Source: Azophilus sp965221465
Lineage (GTDB): Bacteria > Pseudomonadota > Gammaproteobacteria > Pseudomonadales > Azotimanducaceae
DNA length: 64,000 nt
Direction of reading: 5' to 3'
Assembly: GCA_965221465.1 (NCBI GenBank)
Contig: OZ244892.1
Span: 248,001 to 312,000, forward strand
Below are positions 1 to 7,987 of the stretch, in pieces. Made by a program: the position numbers and the translations under genes. The notes under the pieces were generated by a model. That model saw nothing but the letters and a program-made list of their open reading frames with translations. It ran no database searches and was not told where the DNA came from. Position 1 is the first letter of the stretch; each line of letters opens with the position of its first letter.

Positions 1-121
1 GGACGTGGTGGTTGACCCACAGGGAGTCGAAGCCCAATTCTTCCGCAAGTACGCCGAGCTGAATCAGCTCTTCTGGATCCTCGATGCCCAAATTGTTGGG
101 CACCACATAACCGAAACGCAT
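1..121 (-). CDS. Luciferase-like (F420/flavin-dependent) monooxygenase, N-terminal fragment
   Basis: Only the first 40 codons lie in the window; the gene runs off the left edge. The translation starts MRFGYVVPNN and continues with LAEELGFDSLWVNHH, which is the first strand and helix of the luciferase-like TIM barrel. The ATG at 121 is preceded on the minus strand by GGAGG (about 130-134), a strong ribosome site. It lies downstream of, and in the same direction as, the CoA-transferase at 268-2463, so the two may be co-transcribed. Family membership is clear from this short stretch, but the substrate and the cofactor (FMN or F420) cannot be told. Confidence 0.75.
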   Translation of the reverse strand, partial: MRFGYVVPNNLGIEDPEELIQLGVLAEELGFDSLWVNHHV

Positions 122-267
122 TGGCTAGTCCTCCAATCCGACGAGCAATCGGCCATCTTCGCAAAGTTCGCAAAGCCGCGTGGCCAATGCCTCCGAGTTT
201 GCTCTGGCAACGACACGAGTGCGTCCATTATGAAAAGCCCGACTGCTGCCAAACATGCCGTCAACTT

Positions 268-2463
268 TCACTTGCTTGCCTCACATGTCCTCAAGATGTT
301 TTCGGTGTGTTCGCCCATGCCAGGAGATTCTTCGTATATCCCGAGCGGGGTGTCTTCAAACTGGAACGGGAAGCCCTTGACCATCTGCCCGGAGCCGGTT
401 TTGGCGAAAGCCGTGCCGGATTGGATGGCGGGCTCCTTGGCCGCTTCGGCGCCGGAGTTCGCCTTGAACGCAGCCACGCCGATGCCGCGGAGTTTTGCGA
501 TCGCATCGACACTGTCTTCGCTGGACAGCCAACGCGCCAGTTTCGGCTCAACTTCCCCAGGGCCACACGCCAGCAAGGCCCCAAGCTCGCGGCCCTCGGC
601 TTCTGTTGCTACGGTGACGCATAACCAGCCATCCCTCGTTGGATAAATGTCCTGCAAAAACGCATTCAAGTCCGCGTTGCCGGGAAACTTGCCGGCACTG
701 CCGAATAGACTTGCAGCAGCCAGGGTCTCACCGACCGCGAGCGTCGTCACCTCTCTCTGCGAAACATCGATGTGCATGCCGCGGCCGGTCTCATTCACCT
801 CGAGCATTGCTGCCATCACGGCGCCTGCGCCGTAGAGGCACACGATTTGATCGGGGTAGTTCAAGTTTCGGCCGCTGATGTAACAACCGCCATCGGGATA
901 ACCGGTCAACGCCGCGACGCCACCGATGGCTTCCAGCGTCGAGCCGAAGCTGACGTGCCCGGAACCCGGTCCGGAGGCGCCTTGGCCCGATATCGAAGCG
1001 AGCACGATCTTGGGATTCGCCGCTTTTAGCGCAGGAAAGTCGATGCCCAGGCGGGCCAGCACACCGCGCCGAAAATTCTCCACCACCACATCGGCTTGAG
1101 CCACGAGTTCCAGGAAAAGCGCTCTGCCTTCACTGGTCTTCAGGTCGAGATTCAGGCCGAGCTTGTTGCGATTGTTGAAAGTGAAGAGCGGTGAGTCGCC
1201 CTTGATTCCGGGCCAGATTCGGAACGGGTCGGAATAGGACTCGGACTCGACCTTGATGACACAGGCGCCCAAGTCTGCCAGGAGCGTGGACGTGACGGAA
1301 CCGGCCGTAAAAATGCCCAAGTCCAACACCAGCTTGCCCGACAGGGGCAATGCGGTCGGCGTGTTTTCCGAATACCGCACGGTACAAGCCGTCGATTGTG
1401 GGTTACGTTCGGCGACCGCTTCCACCGTGAGCGGCAACCCGGGAACCTGCACGTTCTTTGATCCCTCTTCGGTCATGTGGGGCGTCGATTCAAGGAAGTT
1501 TCGATGCTGATAAAGGGGGTCTTCGAGGAGTTCCGCGCCGCGCAGAACGGGGCCGCCGGGAATCGCGCATCTCTGGCAAAACTCATACAAGCTTGCCCAT
1601 GTCTTGTCTGCAGCCCACTCGGCCAGAAGCTGGTTCAGCGACAGCGCATTTTTGGCGCGGCGGCCCGGGCTGGAAAACTGCTCGTCCAACAGCCGGGGGT
1701 CATTCACTTCCGCGCAAATGTCCGCCCAGTTGTTTGGCAGGTGCAGGAATGCGAAAAAACCATCCGCACATCTGAGTACGGGCGCTTCCGCACCCTTGCC
1801 GCCCCTGACCACCGGGAACTTCAAAGCGCCGGCAGCGACACCCTTCCAATTTACCCAGGCCAATGCATCGACTGCATTGACCCGGGCAGTGTCGATTTGA
1901 TCGAGTATCCTGAGTTTCGTCAGATTCGCCATCGCCGCACAAAACACGGCATAGCCCATGGCGTAGGCAGTTTGATGGCCACCCATCATGAGTGGCTGCT
2001 TCCCAGGCTCACCGAAGAGATCGGTCAGCCCAACCAGACCCTGTATGCCCAGTTCGGAAACCGCCACGCCGTTCAGATTCGACGCCGGGTGAAATGCGCT
2101 GGCGGACACGCCGGCGATGTCCTGGCAGGGTTGCGGCAAATCAATCGCACCGTAAAGAACCAGGTGCGGCCTTTCTTCACGCTCGATAAGCCCTTCGACA
2201 TCGGCAGGCTCGATAGCCGCCTTGTTTCGATTCAGGTATGTGGCTAGAACACTGGAACTCGAGACTGACTCGTTGAACGCGCTCATGATTCTGAGAATCG
2301 GATCGTCGTCGAGGGTCACGCGGCTCACTTCAGCGCCCAGATCGGAGAGGAGCCGCCCGGCAAATCCCACCGCGATGTGCACGAGGTCAGGCTCCCCTGC
2401 GGAAACCCACTCCAGAACCTTGTGGCCGTTTAGAAGGTCTTCCGGCTTGGCCAAGTGCTCCAT
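268..2463 (-). CDS. Double-length CaiB/BaiF (class III) CoA-transferase
   Basis: The 731-residue product holds two CoA-transferase family III units, roughly 1-350 and 370-731; single-unit members are about 400 residues. Class III enzymes move CoA between carboxylic acids through an aspartyl-CoA thioester. The second unit looks complete: LVLDLGIFTAGSVTSTLLAD at its start, NNRNKLGLNLDLKT, and YPDQIVCLYGAGAVMAAM, where the D matches the usual catalytic aspartate. The first unit has MGGHQTAYAMGYAVFCAAMA at the matching place with no Asp, so it is probably structural. The ATG at 2463 has GGGAGG about 8 bases upstream. It precedes the luciferase-like gene at 121. The family is sure; the substrate is unknown. 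Confidence 0.85.
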   Translation of the reverse strand: MEHLAKPEDLLNGHKVLEWVSAGEPDLVHIAVGFAGRLLSDLGAEVSRVTLDDDPILRIMSAFNESVSSSSVLATYLNRNKAAIEPADVEGLIEREERPHLVLYGAIDLPQPCQDIAGVSASAFHPASNLNGVAVSELGIQGLVGLTDLFGEPGKQPLMMGGHQTAYAMGYAVFCAAMANLTKLRILDQIDTARVNAVDALAWVNWKGVAAGALKFPVVRGGKGAEAPVLRCADGFFAFLHLPNNWADICAEVNDPRLLDEQFSSPGRRAKNALSLNQLLAEWAADKTWASLYEFCQRCAIPGGPVLRGAELLEDPLYQHRNFLESTPHMTEEGSKNVQVPGLPLTVEAVAERNPQSTACTVRYSENTPTALPLSGKLVLDLGIFTAGSVTSTLLADLGACVIKVESESYSDPFRIWPGIKGDSPLFTFNNRNKLGLNLDLKTSEGRALFLELVAQADVVVENFRRGVLARLGIDFPALKAANPKIVLASISGQGASGPGSGHVSFGSTLEAIGGVAALTGYPDGGCYISGRNLNYPDQIVCLYGAGAVMAAMLEVNETGRGMHIDVSQREVTTLAVGETLAAASLFGSAGKFPGNADLNAFLQDIYPTRDGWLCVTVATEAEGRELGALLACGPGEVEPKLARWLSSEDSVDAIAKLRGIGVAAFKANSGAEAAKEPAIQSGTAFAKTGSGQMVKGFPFQFEDTPLGIYEESPGMGEHTENILRTCEASK

Positions 2464-2484
2464 CCGCTAGCCTCCCTGGCTTTA

Positions 2485-2622
2485 CCTATGTGCGAATGGA
2501 CGTAGCGAGGCTGGCAAGAGTAGTGAAAGCAAGCGTGCTTGACGGCACGTTGAGCACGCGGCGGGAGCACGCACTGTGATTTCGCTGCTATTGACGGCCA
2601 CAGTAGTTCATTCGTGAATGGG
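2485..2622. repeat. Family C short inverted-repeat element, copy 1
   Basis: This is a diverged partner of 24426-24591. Both contain a core reading TGCTTGACRGCAC, TTGAGCACGCGGCGG and AGCACGC, then a TTGACGGC block. The ends here (2485-2501 and 2606-2622) are inverted repeats matching at about 11 of 17 positions; the second copy matches at 15 of 17. No reading frame is convincing. It sits in the promoter region of the CoA-transferase at 268-2463. Confidence 0.6.
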
Positions 2623-2662
2623 TCGGGCCACATGTTCCTGCACGTAGTTCATCATTCTCTGA

Positions 2663-3071
2663 GCTTCTTCAGGCGACATCATTCGCTGGACGGTACTTGT
2701 CATCCGGTTTGTCCGCACCACAAGCGAGGAATTCGAACTCGCAGGCAAACACATACGTGCACGAGACCTGATCGGCTTGCTCTACACCTCCGGCAGCCGA
2801 GACGAAAGCGTCTTGGAAAACCCGTTGGAGTATCGCATAGACCGCCAACCCAATAGGCATGTCGCGTTTGGCTGCGGTCCGCACAGTTCACTTGGGTCTT
2901 TGCTGGTTGGGGACGTTGCTGGACCCGCGTGGAAGTGAGGGTTTTTTCATTGAGTTGCTGGTGCGTGAGTGCACGGTTGAACCCGCGGGTGAACCGCAAT
3001 TTACCAAGGCACCCTTCATTCACGGCGTGAAGCACCTGCCCATTCGCTATAAGCTAAGCCTTGCTTCATGA
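2663..3071 (+). pseudogene. Cytochrome P450 C-terminal relic, frameshifted
   Basis: Read from about 2675, one frame gives GDIIRWTVLVIRFVRTTSEE, then FELAGKHIRARDLIGLLYTS, NPLEYRIDRQPNRHVAFG and CGPHSSLGSLLV. This follows the K-helix to haem-loop region of bacterial P450s, but with the haem Cys replaced (PHSSLG instead of PHxCLG). The frame stops at 2936-2938. A second frame then carries GFFIELLVREC and VEPAGEPQFTKAPFIHGVKH, the usual P450 C-terminus, to the stop ending near 3071. Everything before the K-helix is missing. It is a degraded remnant with at least one frameshift, lost haem ligand and lost N-terminus; the ancestor was probably a CYP with a steroid or terpenoid type C-terminus. Confidence 0.8.
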
Positions 3072-3090
3072 AGAGGCAACGGAAATCGAT

Positions 3091-4128
3091 GTGAAACTTT
3101 CAATTGAGATTGGAACGGCGCAGCCCGACACCCTCGATCTGACTGTCGAATGGGTGCAACTCGCCGAGCGGCTTGGTGTGGACATGGCGTTCTCTGCGGA
3201 AGCCTGGTGGAGCGATGCCGTCACTCCCCTGGCCTACCTCGCCGACAAGACCGAGCGCATCAAGCTCGGCACCGGCATCATGCAGGTGACCGCCCGCACC
3301 CCCGCCATGACTGCCATGACGGCGCTGACCTTGCACGACCTCACCGGTGGACGGTTCATCCTGGGTCTGGGCGCCAGCGGCCCTCAAGTGGTGGAGGGCC
3401 TGCATGGCGTGCGTTACAAGACGCCGCTGACGCGGCTCAGGGAAACCGTTGACATCTGCCGAATGGTCTTCGCCGGCGAGAAAGTGCGGTATCAGGGCAA
3501 GGTGTTCCAACTGCCCTTGCCGGACAGCGAAGGCAAACCCATCCGCATCGCGCACGCGCCCGCCGACATTCCCATTTACCTGGCCACACTGGGGCCGAAC
3601 GCGCTGCGCTTTACCGGGGCGCAAGCGAACGGTTGGCTCGGTACGTCCTTTTCTCCCGATCGTCCCGAAGCGCATATGGACTACCTGGCGGCGGGGGCCG
3701 CGAGTGTTGAGCGGCCACTGCAGGCGGTCGATCTTTGCGTGTCGGTGCGCGTGGAGATTGGCGAGAACGTGGAGGAAATGATCGAACGGCGCAAACAGGG
3801 CGTTGCCTTCAGCATGGGCGGCATGGGTTCGGCCACCACCAACTTCTACAACGATGCCTTCGCGCGGGCGGGCTACGCGGAAGACGCCAAGGCGATTCAA
3901 GCCCTGTGGCTTGCCGGCAAGCGCGAGGAGGCCGCCAAACGGGTGCCGGACGCCATGGTCACGGAGTTTCAGGCCCTGGGCACGCGGGAGATGGTTCGCG
4001 ACCGCTTGCGGAAATATCGCGAAGTCGGCGTGACCACGCTTAAACTCGGTCTCGACAGCGCCGGCCCGATCGGCCCGAAGCGCTTCGAATTGCTGGAGAA
4101 CATTGTCGATCTCGTGGAGGAACCATGA
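3091..4128 (+). CDS. Luciferase-like, probable F420-dependent oxidoreductase
   Basis: This 345-residue protein has the luciferase-like TIM barrel. It begins VKLSIEIGTAQPDTLDL, then LAERLGVDMAFSAEAWWSDA, IKLGTGIMQVTARTPAMTAM and GRFILGLGASGPQVVEG. The last block matches the F420-dependent Mer/Rv2951c-like branch, where the TGI.QV..R.PA and LGxGxSGPQV motifs line the cofactor site. I start at the GTG at 3091, which gives the standard family N-terminus; an upstream in-frame TTG at 3061 would add ten unlikely residues and run into the P450 relic. Its stop overlaps the ATG of the glutathione transferase by four bases (ATGA), so the two are probably translated together. F420 use is inferred, but the FbiC gene at 42790-45261 supports it. 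Confidence 0.85.
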   Translation: MKLSIEIGTAQPDTLDLTVEWVQLAERLGVDMAFSAEAWWSDAVTPLAYLADKTERIKLGTGIMQVTARTPAMTAMTALTLHDLTGGRFILGLGASGPQVVEGLHGVRYKTPLTRLRETVDICRMVFAGEKVRYQGKVFQLPLPDSEGKPIRIAHAPADIPIYLATLGPNALRFTGAQANGWLGTSFSPDRPEAHMDYLAAGAASVERPLQAVDLCVSVRVEIGENVEEMIERRKQGVAFSMGGMGSATTNFYNDAFARAGYAEDAKAIQALWLAGKREEAAKRVPDAMVTEFQALGTREMVRDRLRKYREVGVTTLKLGLDSAGPIGPKRFELLENIVDLVEEP

Positions 4129-4757
4129 AGCTCTATATGGTGCCGCTGGCGCCCAATCCAACCAAAGTCATGCTGTACATCGCTGAGCGGGAAGCGCTTG
4201 GCACGCAGATGAACATCGAACAGATCGTGGTCAATACCGTCAAGGGCCGCCACAAGGAGCCGGCGCATCTGGCGCGCAATCCGTTCGGCACGGTGCCCAC
4301 CCTGGAACTCGATGACGGCACTTTTCTCGTTGAATCCCTGGCCATGATTCAATATCTGGAAGACAAGTTCCCGGAAAACGCTTTGCTATCCGGCACACCC
4401 GAACAGCGCGGTCGCGCCAGGGATACCGAGCGGATTGTGGATTTGCGCCTGGCCGGCCCCATGGGCGCCCACGGTCACGCAGTCAATTCACCGTTGGGGT
4501 ATCCCAAGGACGATGCCAAGGCAGCGCAAATGGAGGCTGCCATGCAGGCGCCGCTCGACTACCTGGAGCGCTTGCTCGGCGACGGGCGGCCGCTGCTGCT
4601 GGGCGACCGCGTGTCCATCGTCGACTGCACGCTGCAAGCCTCTCTGCAGTTCGTGCGCTACGTCGAGGCGGACGTGTTCGGCGACCGCCCACTGCTGCGC
4701 GACTGGGACGAGCGCTACCGTGGAAGACCGGCTGCGCAAGCGGTCCTCAGGTGGTGA
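4125..4757 (+). CDS. Glutathione S-transferase
   Basis: This 210-residue protein has a thioredoxin-fold start (MKLYMVPLAPNPTKVMLYIA) followed by the GST glutathione-site motif NPFGTVPTLELDDGTFLVES and the interface helix LAMIQYLEDKFP. The helical C-terminal domain contains LLLGDRVSIVDCTLQASLQF, equivalent to the conserved N-capping Asp region. It overlaps the preceding luciferase-like gene by ATGA, suggesting a coupled pair acting on the same, perhaps electrophilic, substrate. The C-terminus is a little short and ends in AAQAVLRW. GST identity is firm; conjugation versus isomerase activity is not known. Confidence 0.85.
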   Translation: MKLYMVPLAPNPTKVMLYIAEREALGTQMNIEQIVVNTVKGRHKEPAHLARNPFGTVPTLELDDGTFLVESLAMIQYLEDKFPENALLSGTPEQRGRARDTERIVDLRLAGPMGAHGHAVNSPLGYPKDDAKAAQMEAAMQAPLDYLERLLGDGRPLLLGDRVSIVDCTLQASLQFVRYVEADVFGDRPLLRDWDERYRGRPAAQAVLRW

Positions 4758-4947
4758 TCCGGGCCACACTCACCGCTACTCTGCGCATCTCTCCAACTTG
4801 CAATGCGGGGGCGTTCCGCTCTCGATCGGGACGTTGAAAGCGCCCGCAAAGCTCCTCCGAGCATAGGGAGGATAACCGCCCCGAGGGTGCATTCCTGGTA
4901 GTGCGGTCGAGTTGCCACAAGGAGCCACTGTAGCTACTGTGCCTCGC
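4758..4947. other. Gap with no recognised gene
   Basis: Nothing coding is convincing here. An antisense frame runs on from the following gene but looks like a shadow. No terminator with a T-tract and no member of repeat families A-C is seen. Confidence 0.4.
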
Positions 4948-5010
4948 ATGAACGAAGTTTCAGTCAGAGATGCCAAGAACCGGCTTGGCCAGTTGCTCGA
5001 AGCAGCGTAG
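4948..5010 (+). pseudogene. Phd/YefM-type antitoxin remnant (20 codons)
   Basis: The ATG opens MNEVSVRDAKNRLGQLLEAA and then hits a TAG at 5008-5010. This is the first helix and strand of Phd/YefM antitoxins (consensus VSVxDAKxxLSxLLxxA), which normally run to about 75-90 residues. No continuation in other frames and no PIN, Doc or RelE toxin follows; the next gene is a serine hydrolase. It looks like a remnant of a lost toxin-antitoxin pair. Confidence 0.6.
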
Positions 5011-5057
5011 CGCTGAGCTGATTCCTCATCCTCACGCCGCAGGCAGCAAGCGTAACC

Positions 5058-6356
5058 ATGCGTAACTCGAGGCATTGGCGTCGTACCGGGCGACCGGGGT
5101 TGCTTCTTCTTTTCGGCCTGCTGTTGAGCTGTCGAGCGTCCGCGAGCGAACTGCCGGCCCCGGAGAGGCTCGATGCCGTGCTCGACAAGCACGTCGAGTT
5201 GGGTTCGCATCCGTTCCTGTACGCCCGCGTCGAGGACGGTGCAGGCCGGTTGATCTACGAGCACGGGGTGGTGAATGGCCAATTGGCGCCGGGGCAGGAA
5301 GCGGCCGGCGACACCTGGATGCGCATCTGGTCGATGACCAAGCTGGTCACCACCGTGCTGGTTCTGGACTTGGTCGAGGATGGGGTCTTGAGGCTGGATG
5401 ACCCGGTTGACCGGTTCATTCCGGAGTTCGAGCAACTCCAGGTGGCGACGACGCCGGATGGCCGGAGCCTCGCAGACGTCGCCGCCAGTGGGGAAGAACT
5501 CGATGCCGCCTGCCCTTTCAGGTTGGTCGATTTGGCTTCGGCCATGACGGTGGAAGACCTGCTCAACCACAAGGCGGGCTTCTATTATGCAAGGACGGGC
5601 ATCGCCTGCCTGGACGAGCCACTCGCCAGGCAATCGGTGACAGCCGCTGCTTCCACGGATGAGTTCATCGCCAGGCTGGCCCGGCTGCCCCTCATCGAGC
5701 AACCGGGAACCCGCTATCACTACGGCCTGAATACCACGGTGCTCGGATTCGTCGCCGAGCGGGCGGCCGGCAGCAGCCTGAAGGCGCTGGTCGAGGAAAG
5801 GATTACCGGCCCTTTTGCGATTCGCGGGCTGCGGTATGGCCTGCCGGACGGCGAAGTACTACCGGGGCGCTTCACCGGCGCCGGGGGTACGCTGCGGCCG
5901 GCGGCGGTCAGCGACCTCGACCTCATGGGCCCCGGCGTGCCGCGCTACGAACCCGAAAGCAAGCTTTATCTCGGCGGCGAGGGCATGGTCGCTACGGCAG
6001 AGGGATTCGCGGCATTTCTCCGGATCCTTCTCGGCGGGGGTCAATGGCAGGGCAGGCGTCTGCTGGAGGCCGAGACCGTTCTCGACATGGTGTCGCCGAA
6101 GACCCAACTCGACAACCCCTACGGTTATAGTGGCTATACGCTGTGGATCGACAACGGACGCCGCCCCGACGGCTCGACCGGGCCGGGCGGCCTCTGGACG
6201 GGGGGCGGTTACGAGGGCACCCACTACTGGATCGACCCGGATCGCCGCATCATCGGCATCATCATGTCCCAGGTCCACGAGCCACCGAAATCAGGCTGGG
6301 GCATGGCCGACCGGTTCAGGGCCGAACTCTACCGGCAGATTCGCGAGTTGTTCTGA
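5058..6356 (+). CDS. Exported serine hydrolase, beta-lactamase class C / EstB family
   Basis: The 432-residue product starts with a signal peptide (GLLLLFGLLLSCRASAS, cleavage near residue 30). The catalytic SxxK tetrad is SMTK at residues 92-95. YHYGLNTTVLGFVAERA matches the YxN region, and WTGGGYEGTHYWIDP is the third conserved strand in place of KTG/HxG. The domain closely follows PF00144, whose members include esterases and D-aminopeptidases as well as beta-lactamases. LLSC could also be a lipobox. The ATG at 5058 has only a weak ribosome site. It stands alone, convergent with the sulfatase gene. Real beta-lactam resistance should not be assumed. Confidence 0.85.
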   Translation: MRNSRHWRRTGRPGLLLLFGLLLSCRASASELPAPERLDAVLDKHVELGSHPFLYARVEDGAGRLIYEHGVVNGQLAPGQEAAGDTWMRIWSMTKLVTTVLVLDLVEDGVLRLDDPVDRFIPEFEQLQVATTPDGRSLADVAASGEELDAACPFRLVDLASAMTVEDLLNHKAGFYYARTGIACLDEPLARQSVTAAASTDEFIARLARLPLIEQPGTRYHYGLNTTVLGFVAERAAGSSLKALVEERITGPFAIRGLRYGLPDGEVLPGRFTGAGGTLRPAAVSDLDLMGPGVPRYEPESKLYLGGEGMVATAEGFAAFLRILLGGGQWQGRRLLEAETVLDMVSPKTQLDNPYGYSGYTLWIDNGRRPDGSTGPGGLWTGGGYEGTHYWIDPDRRIIGIIMSQVHEPPKSGWGMADRFRAELYRQIRELF

Positions 6357-6538
6357 CGCCGATTCACGGAAACCGTGCGCCCGAGCGATGGCGGCAAGGC
6401 TGACGCGCAGACATTCGTCGACGAGGAGTGTCACCGGGGAGGAGGCGAATCGTCGCGGATGACCTCGCTTGTCGCCATCGGCCTGCGCGTACCCCGAAAT
6501 AGTTCACGAAGAGATCGACCGCGACGGCCGGGTGCAGA

Positions 6539-7987
6539 CTATTCGTAAATGTCGATGGCCTCCGGCATGCCGATGTCCTGCTTCCACGCCAGGACCTGGC
6601 CCTTGAATCGACTGACCAGGTCGGGCCTGGCGGCACTCAGGTCCCTCGTGCCTCGCGGGTCGACGGTCACGTCGTAGAGCCGCATTTCATCGGTGTCGGC
6701 GTACCAGAAAAAGTGCCAGCGATGGGTGCGGACGTAGTATCCCTCCGCCCGCACCCCCATCATCGAGCCTCTGGCGCGCCGATTGTCGCTGTAGCCGATC
6801 AGTTCCGAGCGCTCGTTCAGCAGGTCCCGTTCGCCCTCCAGCAGGGGTCTCAGCGACTGGCCCCGGAGGTTTTCCGGGATTTCGATGCCCGCGATGTCCA
6901 GCACGGTGGGCACGATGTCCAGCGACGACACCAGGCTCGAGTCGTTGAAGGTAGCGGCGAGGCGACCCTTCCAGTAAAAGATGATAGGGGTGCGCACCGA
7001 CAGGTCGTACAGGGCGCCCTTGCCGGTGAAGCCGCCGGTGCCCAGTTCGTCGCTGATGGTCTCGCCATCGGTCACGTATTCCACGTCGCCGTCCTGTTCG
7101 TAGCCGTTGTCGCTGACGTAGACGAAGAGCGTATTCTCCAATAGCCCCCTGGCTTCGATATGGTCCATCAGGTCGCTGACCCCCTGGTCCCACCAGGTGA
7201 TGTTGCTGTAGTACAGCTTGGCGGATTCGGACAGGTCCTTGTCGGCGTAGAACTTGCTGAACCGGTACGGCGCATCGAGTGGCGTGTGCGGCAGCATGGG
7301 CCCGAACCAGACGAACAGGGGCGATTCCTGGTTCCGGTCGATGAAGTCGAAGAGGGGATCCATCGTCTCCCGCACGAGTTCGTTGCCCTCCGCCCCCATC
7401 AGTTCGAGGAAAAAGTCATTGGAGTCGAAACGGGACATGTCCCATCCCGACGTCATGCCTTCGTCGAAGTGTCCGTTGCGGTACGAGTTTTCCCACCATT
7501 TGCCGCCCTGCCAGCTTACGTAACCGCGGGTGGCGAGCAGTTTCGGCAGCGTGTCGAACTCACGCATGCCGTTCGCCTTGTTCACCACGGTCCACCGGCG
7601 TCGCTCGGCGTCGCTCATGGCCTGCCAGTCGGTTTCCCTTTTGAGCTCTTCAATGTGTTCGTTCAACCGCAGCTGGTACTCGATGGGATGCAGCCCGGTC
7701 GCGAGCGTTCGCAGGGACGGCCGGCAATAGGGGGCGGTGCTATGCCCGAGCGAAAAGGTGACGCCGCCGGCGGCGAGCGCATCCATTGTGGGGGTGATCA
7801 CGTTTTCGTCGCCCATGAAACCGAAATAGGGATAGCCGTGGTCGTCACCGATCAGCAGGACGATGTTCGGCAGCCGTTCCGTCCCACCAGGGGCCGCCGC
7901 ATCCGCCGGCGCGAGACCGGGCGCCGCAAGGCAGAACAGGGCTAGGCAGAATCGGGTGTGACGGGCCAGTAGCTTCGTTGTCTTCAC
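6539..7987 (-). CDS. Exported sulfatase (arylsulfatase family)
   Basis: This 482-residue protein has a signal peptide ending around residue 30 and the type I sulfatase core. LPNIVLLIGDDHG gives the metal-binding Asp pair (48-49). APYCRPSLRTLATG contains the Cys (88) that FGE-type enzymes turn into formylglycine. SDNGYE supplies later metal ligands. The motif reads CRPSL instead of CxPSR, so the usual Arg four residues after the Cys is Leu; this variant occurs in some sulfatase branches. The start is GTG at 7987, overlapping the P450 stop as GTGA, so the two are translationally coupled. It probably removes sulfate esters in the periplasm; the substrate is unknown. Confidence 0.85.
   Translation of the reverse strand: MKTTKLLARHTRFCLALFCLAAPGLAPADAAAPGGTERLPNIVLLIGDDHGYPYFGFMGDENVITPTMDALAAGGVTFSLGHSTAPYCRPSLRTLATGLHPIEYQLRLNEHIEELKRETDWQAMSDAERRRWTVVNKANGMREFDTLPKLLATRGYVSWQGGKWWENSYRNGHFDEGMTSGWDMSRFDSNDFFLELMGAEGNELVRETMDPLFDFIDRNQESPLFVWFGPMLPHTPLDAPYRFSKFYADKDLSESAKLYYSNITWWDQGVSDLMDHIEARGLLENTLFVYVSDNGYEQDGDVEYVTDGETISDELGTGGFTGKGALYDLSVRTPIIFYWKGRLAATFNDSSLVSSLDIVPTVLDIAGIEIPENLRGQSLRPLLEGERDLLNERSELIGYSDNRRARGSMMGVRAEGYYVRTHRWHFFWYADTDEMRLYDVTVDPRGTRDLSAARPDLVSRFKGQVLAWKQDIGMPEAIDIYE

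Noticed and set aside
2859..3071. Separate 70-codon gene before the F420-type oxidoreductase
   Set aside because: Its C-terminal half is the displaced end of a P450, so it is part of the relic and not a gene.
5058..6356. Clinical-type beta-lactamase
   Set aside because: SxxK is present but KTG is replaced by a WTGGG/EGTHY pattern and the family is mostly esterases or peptidases.
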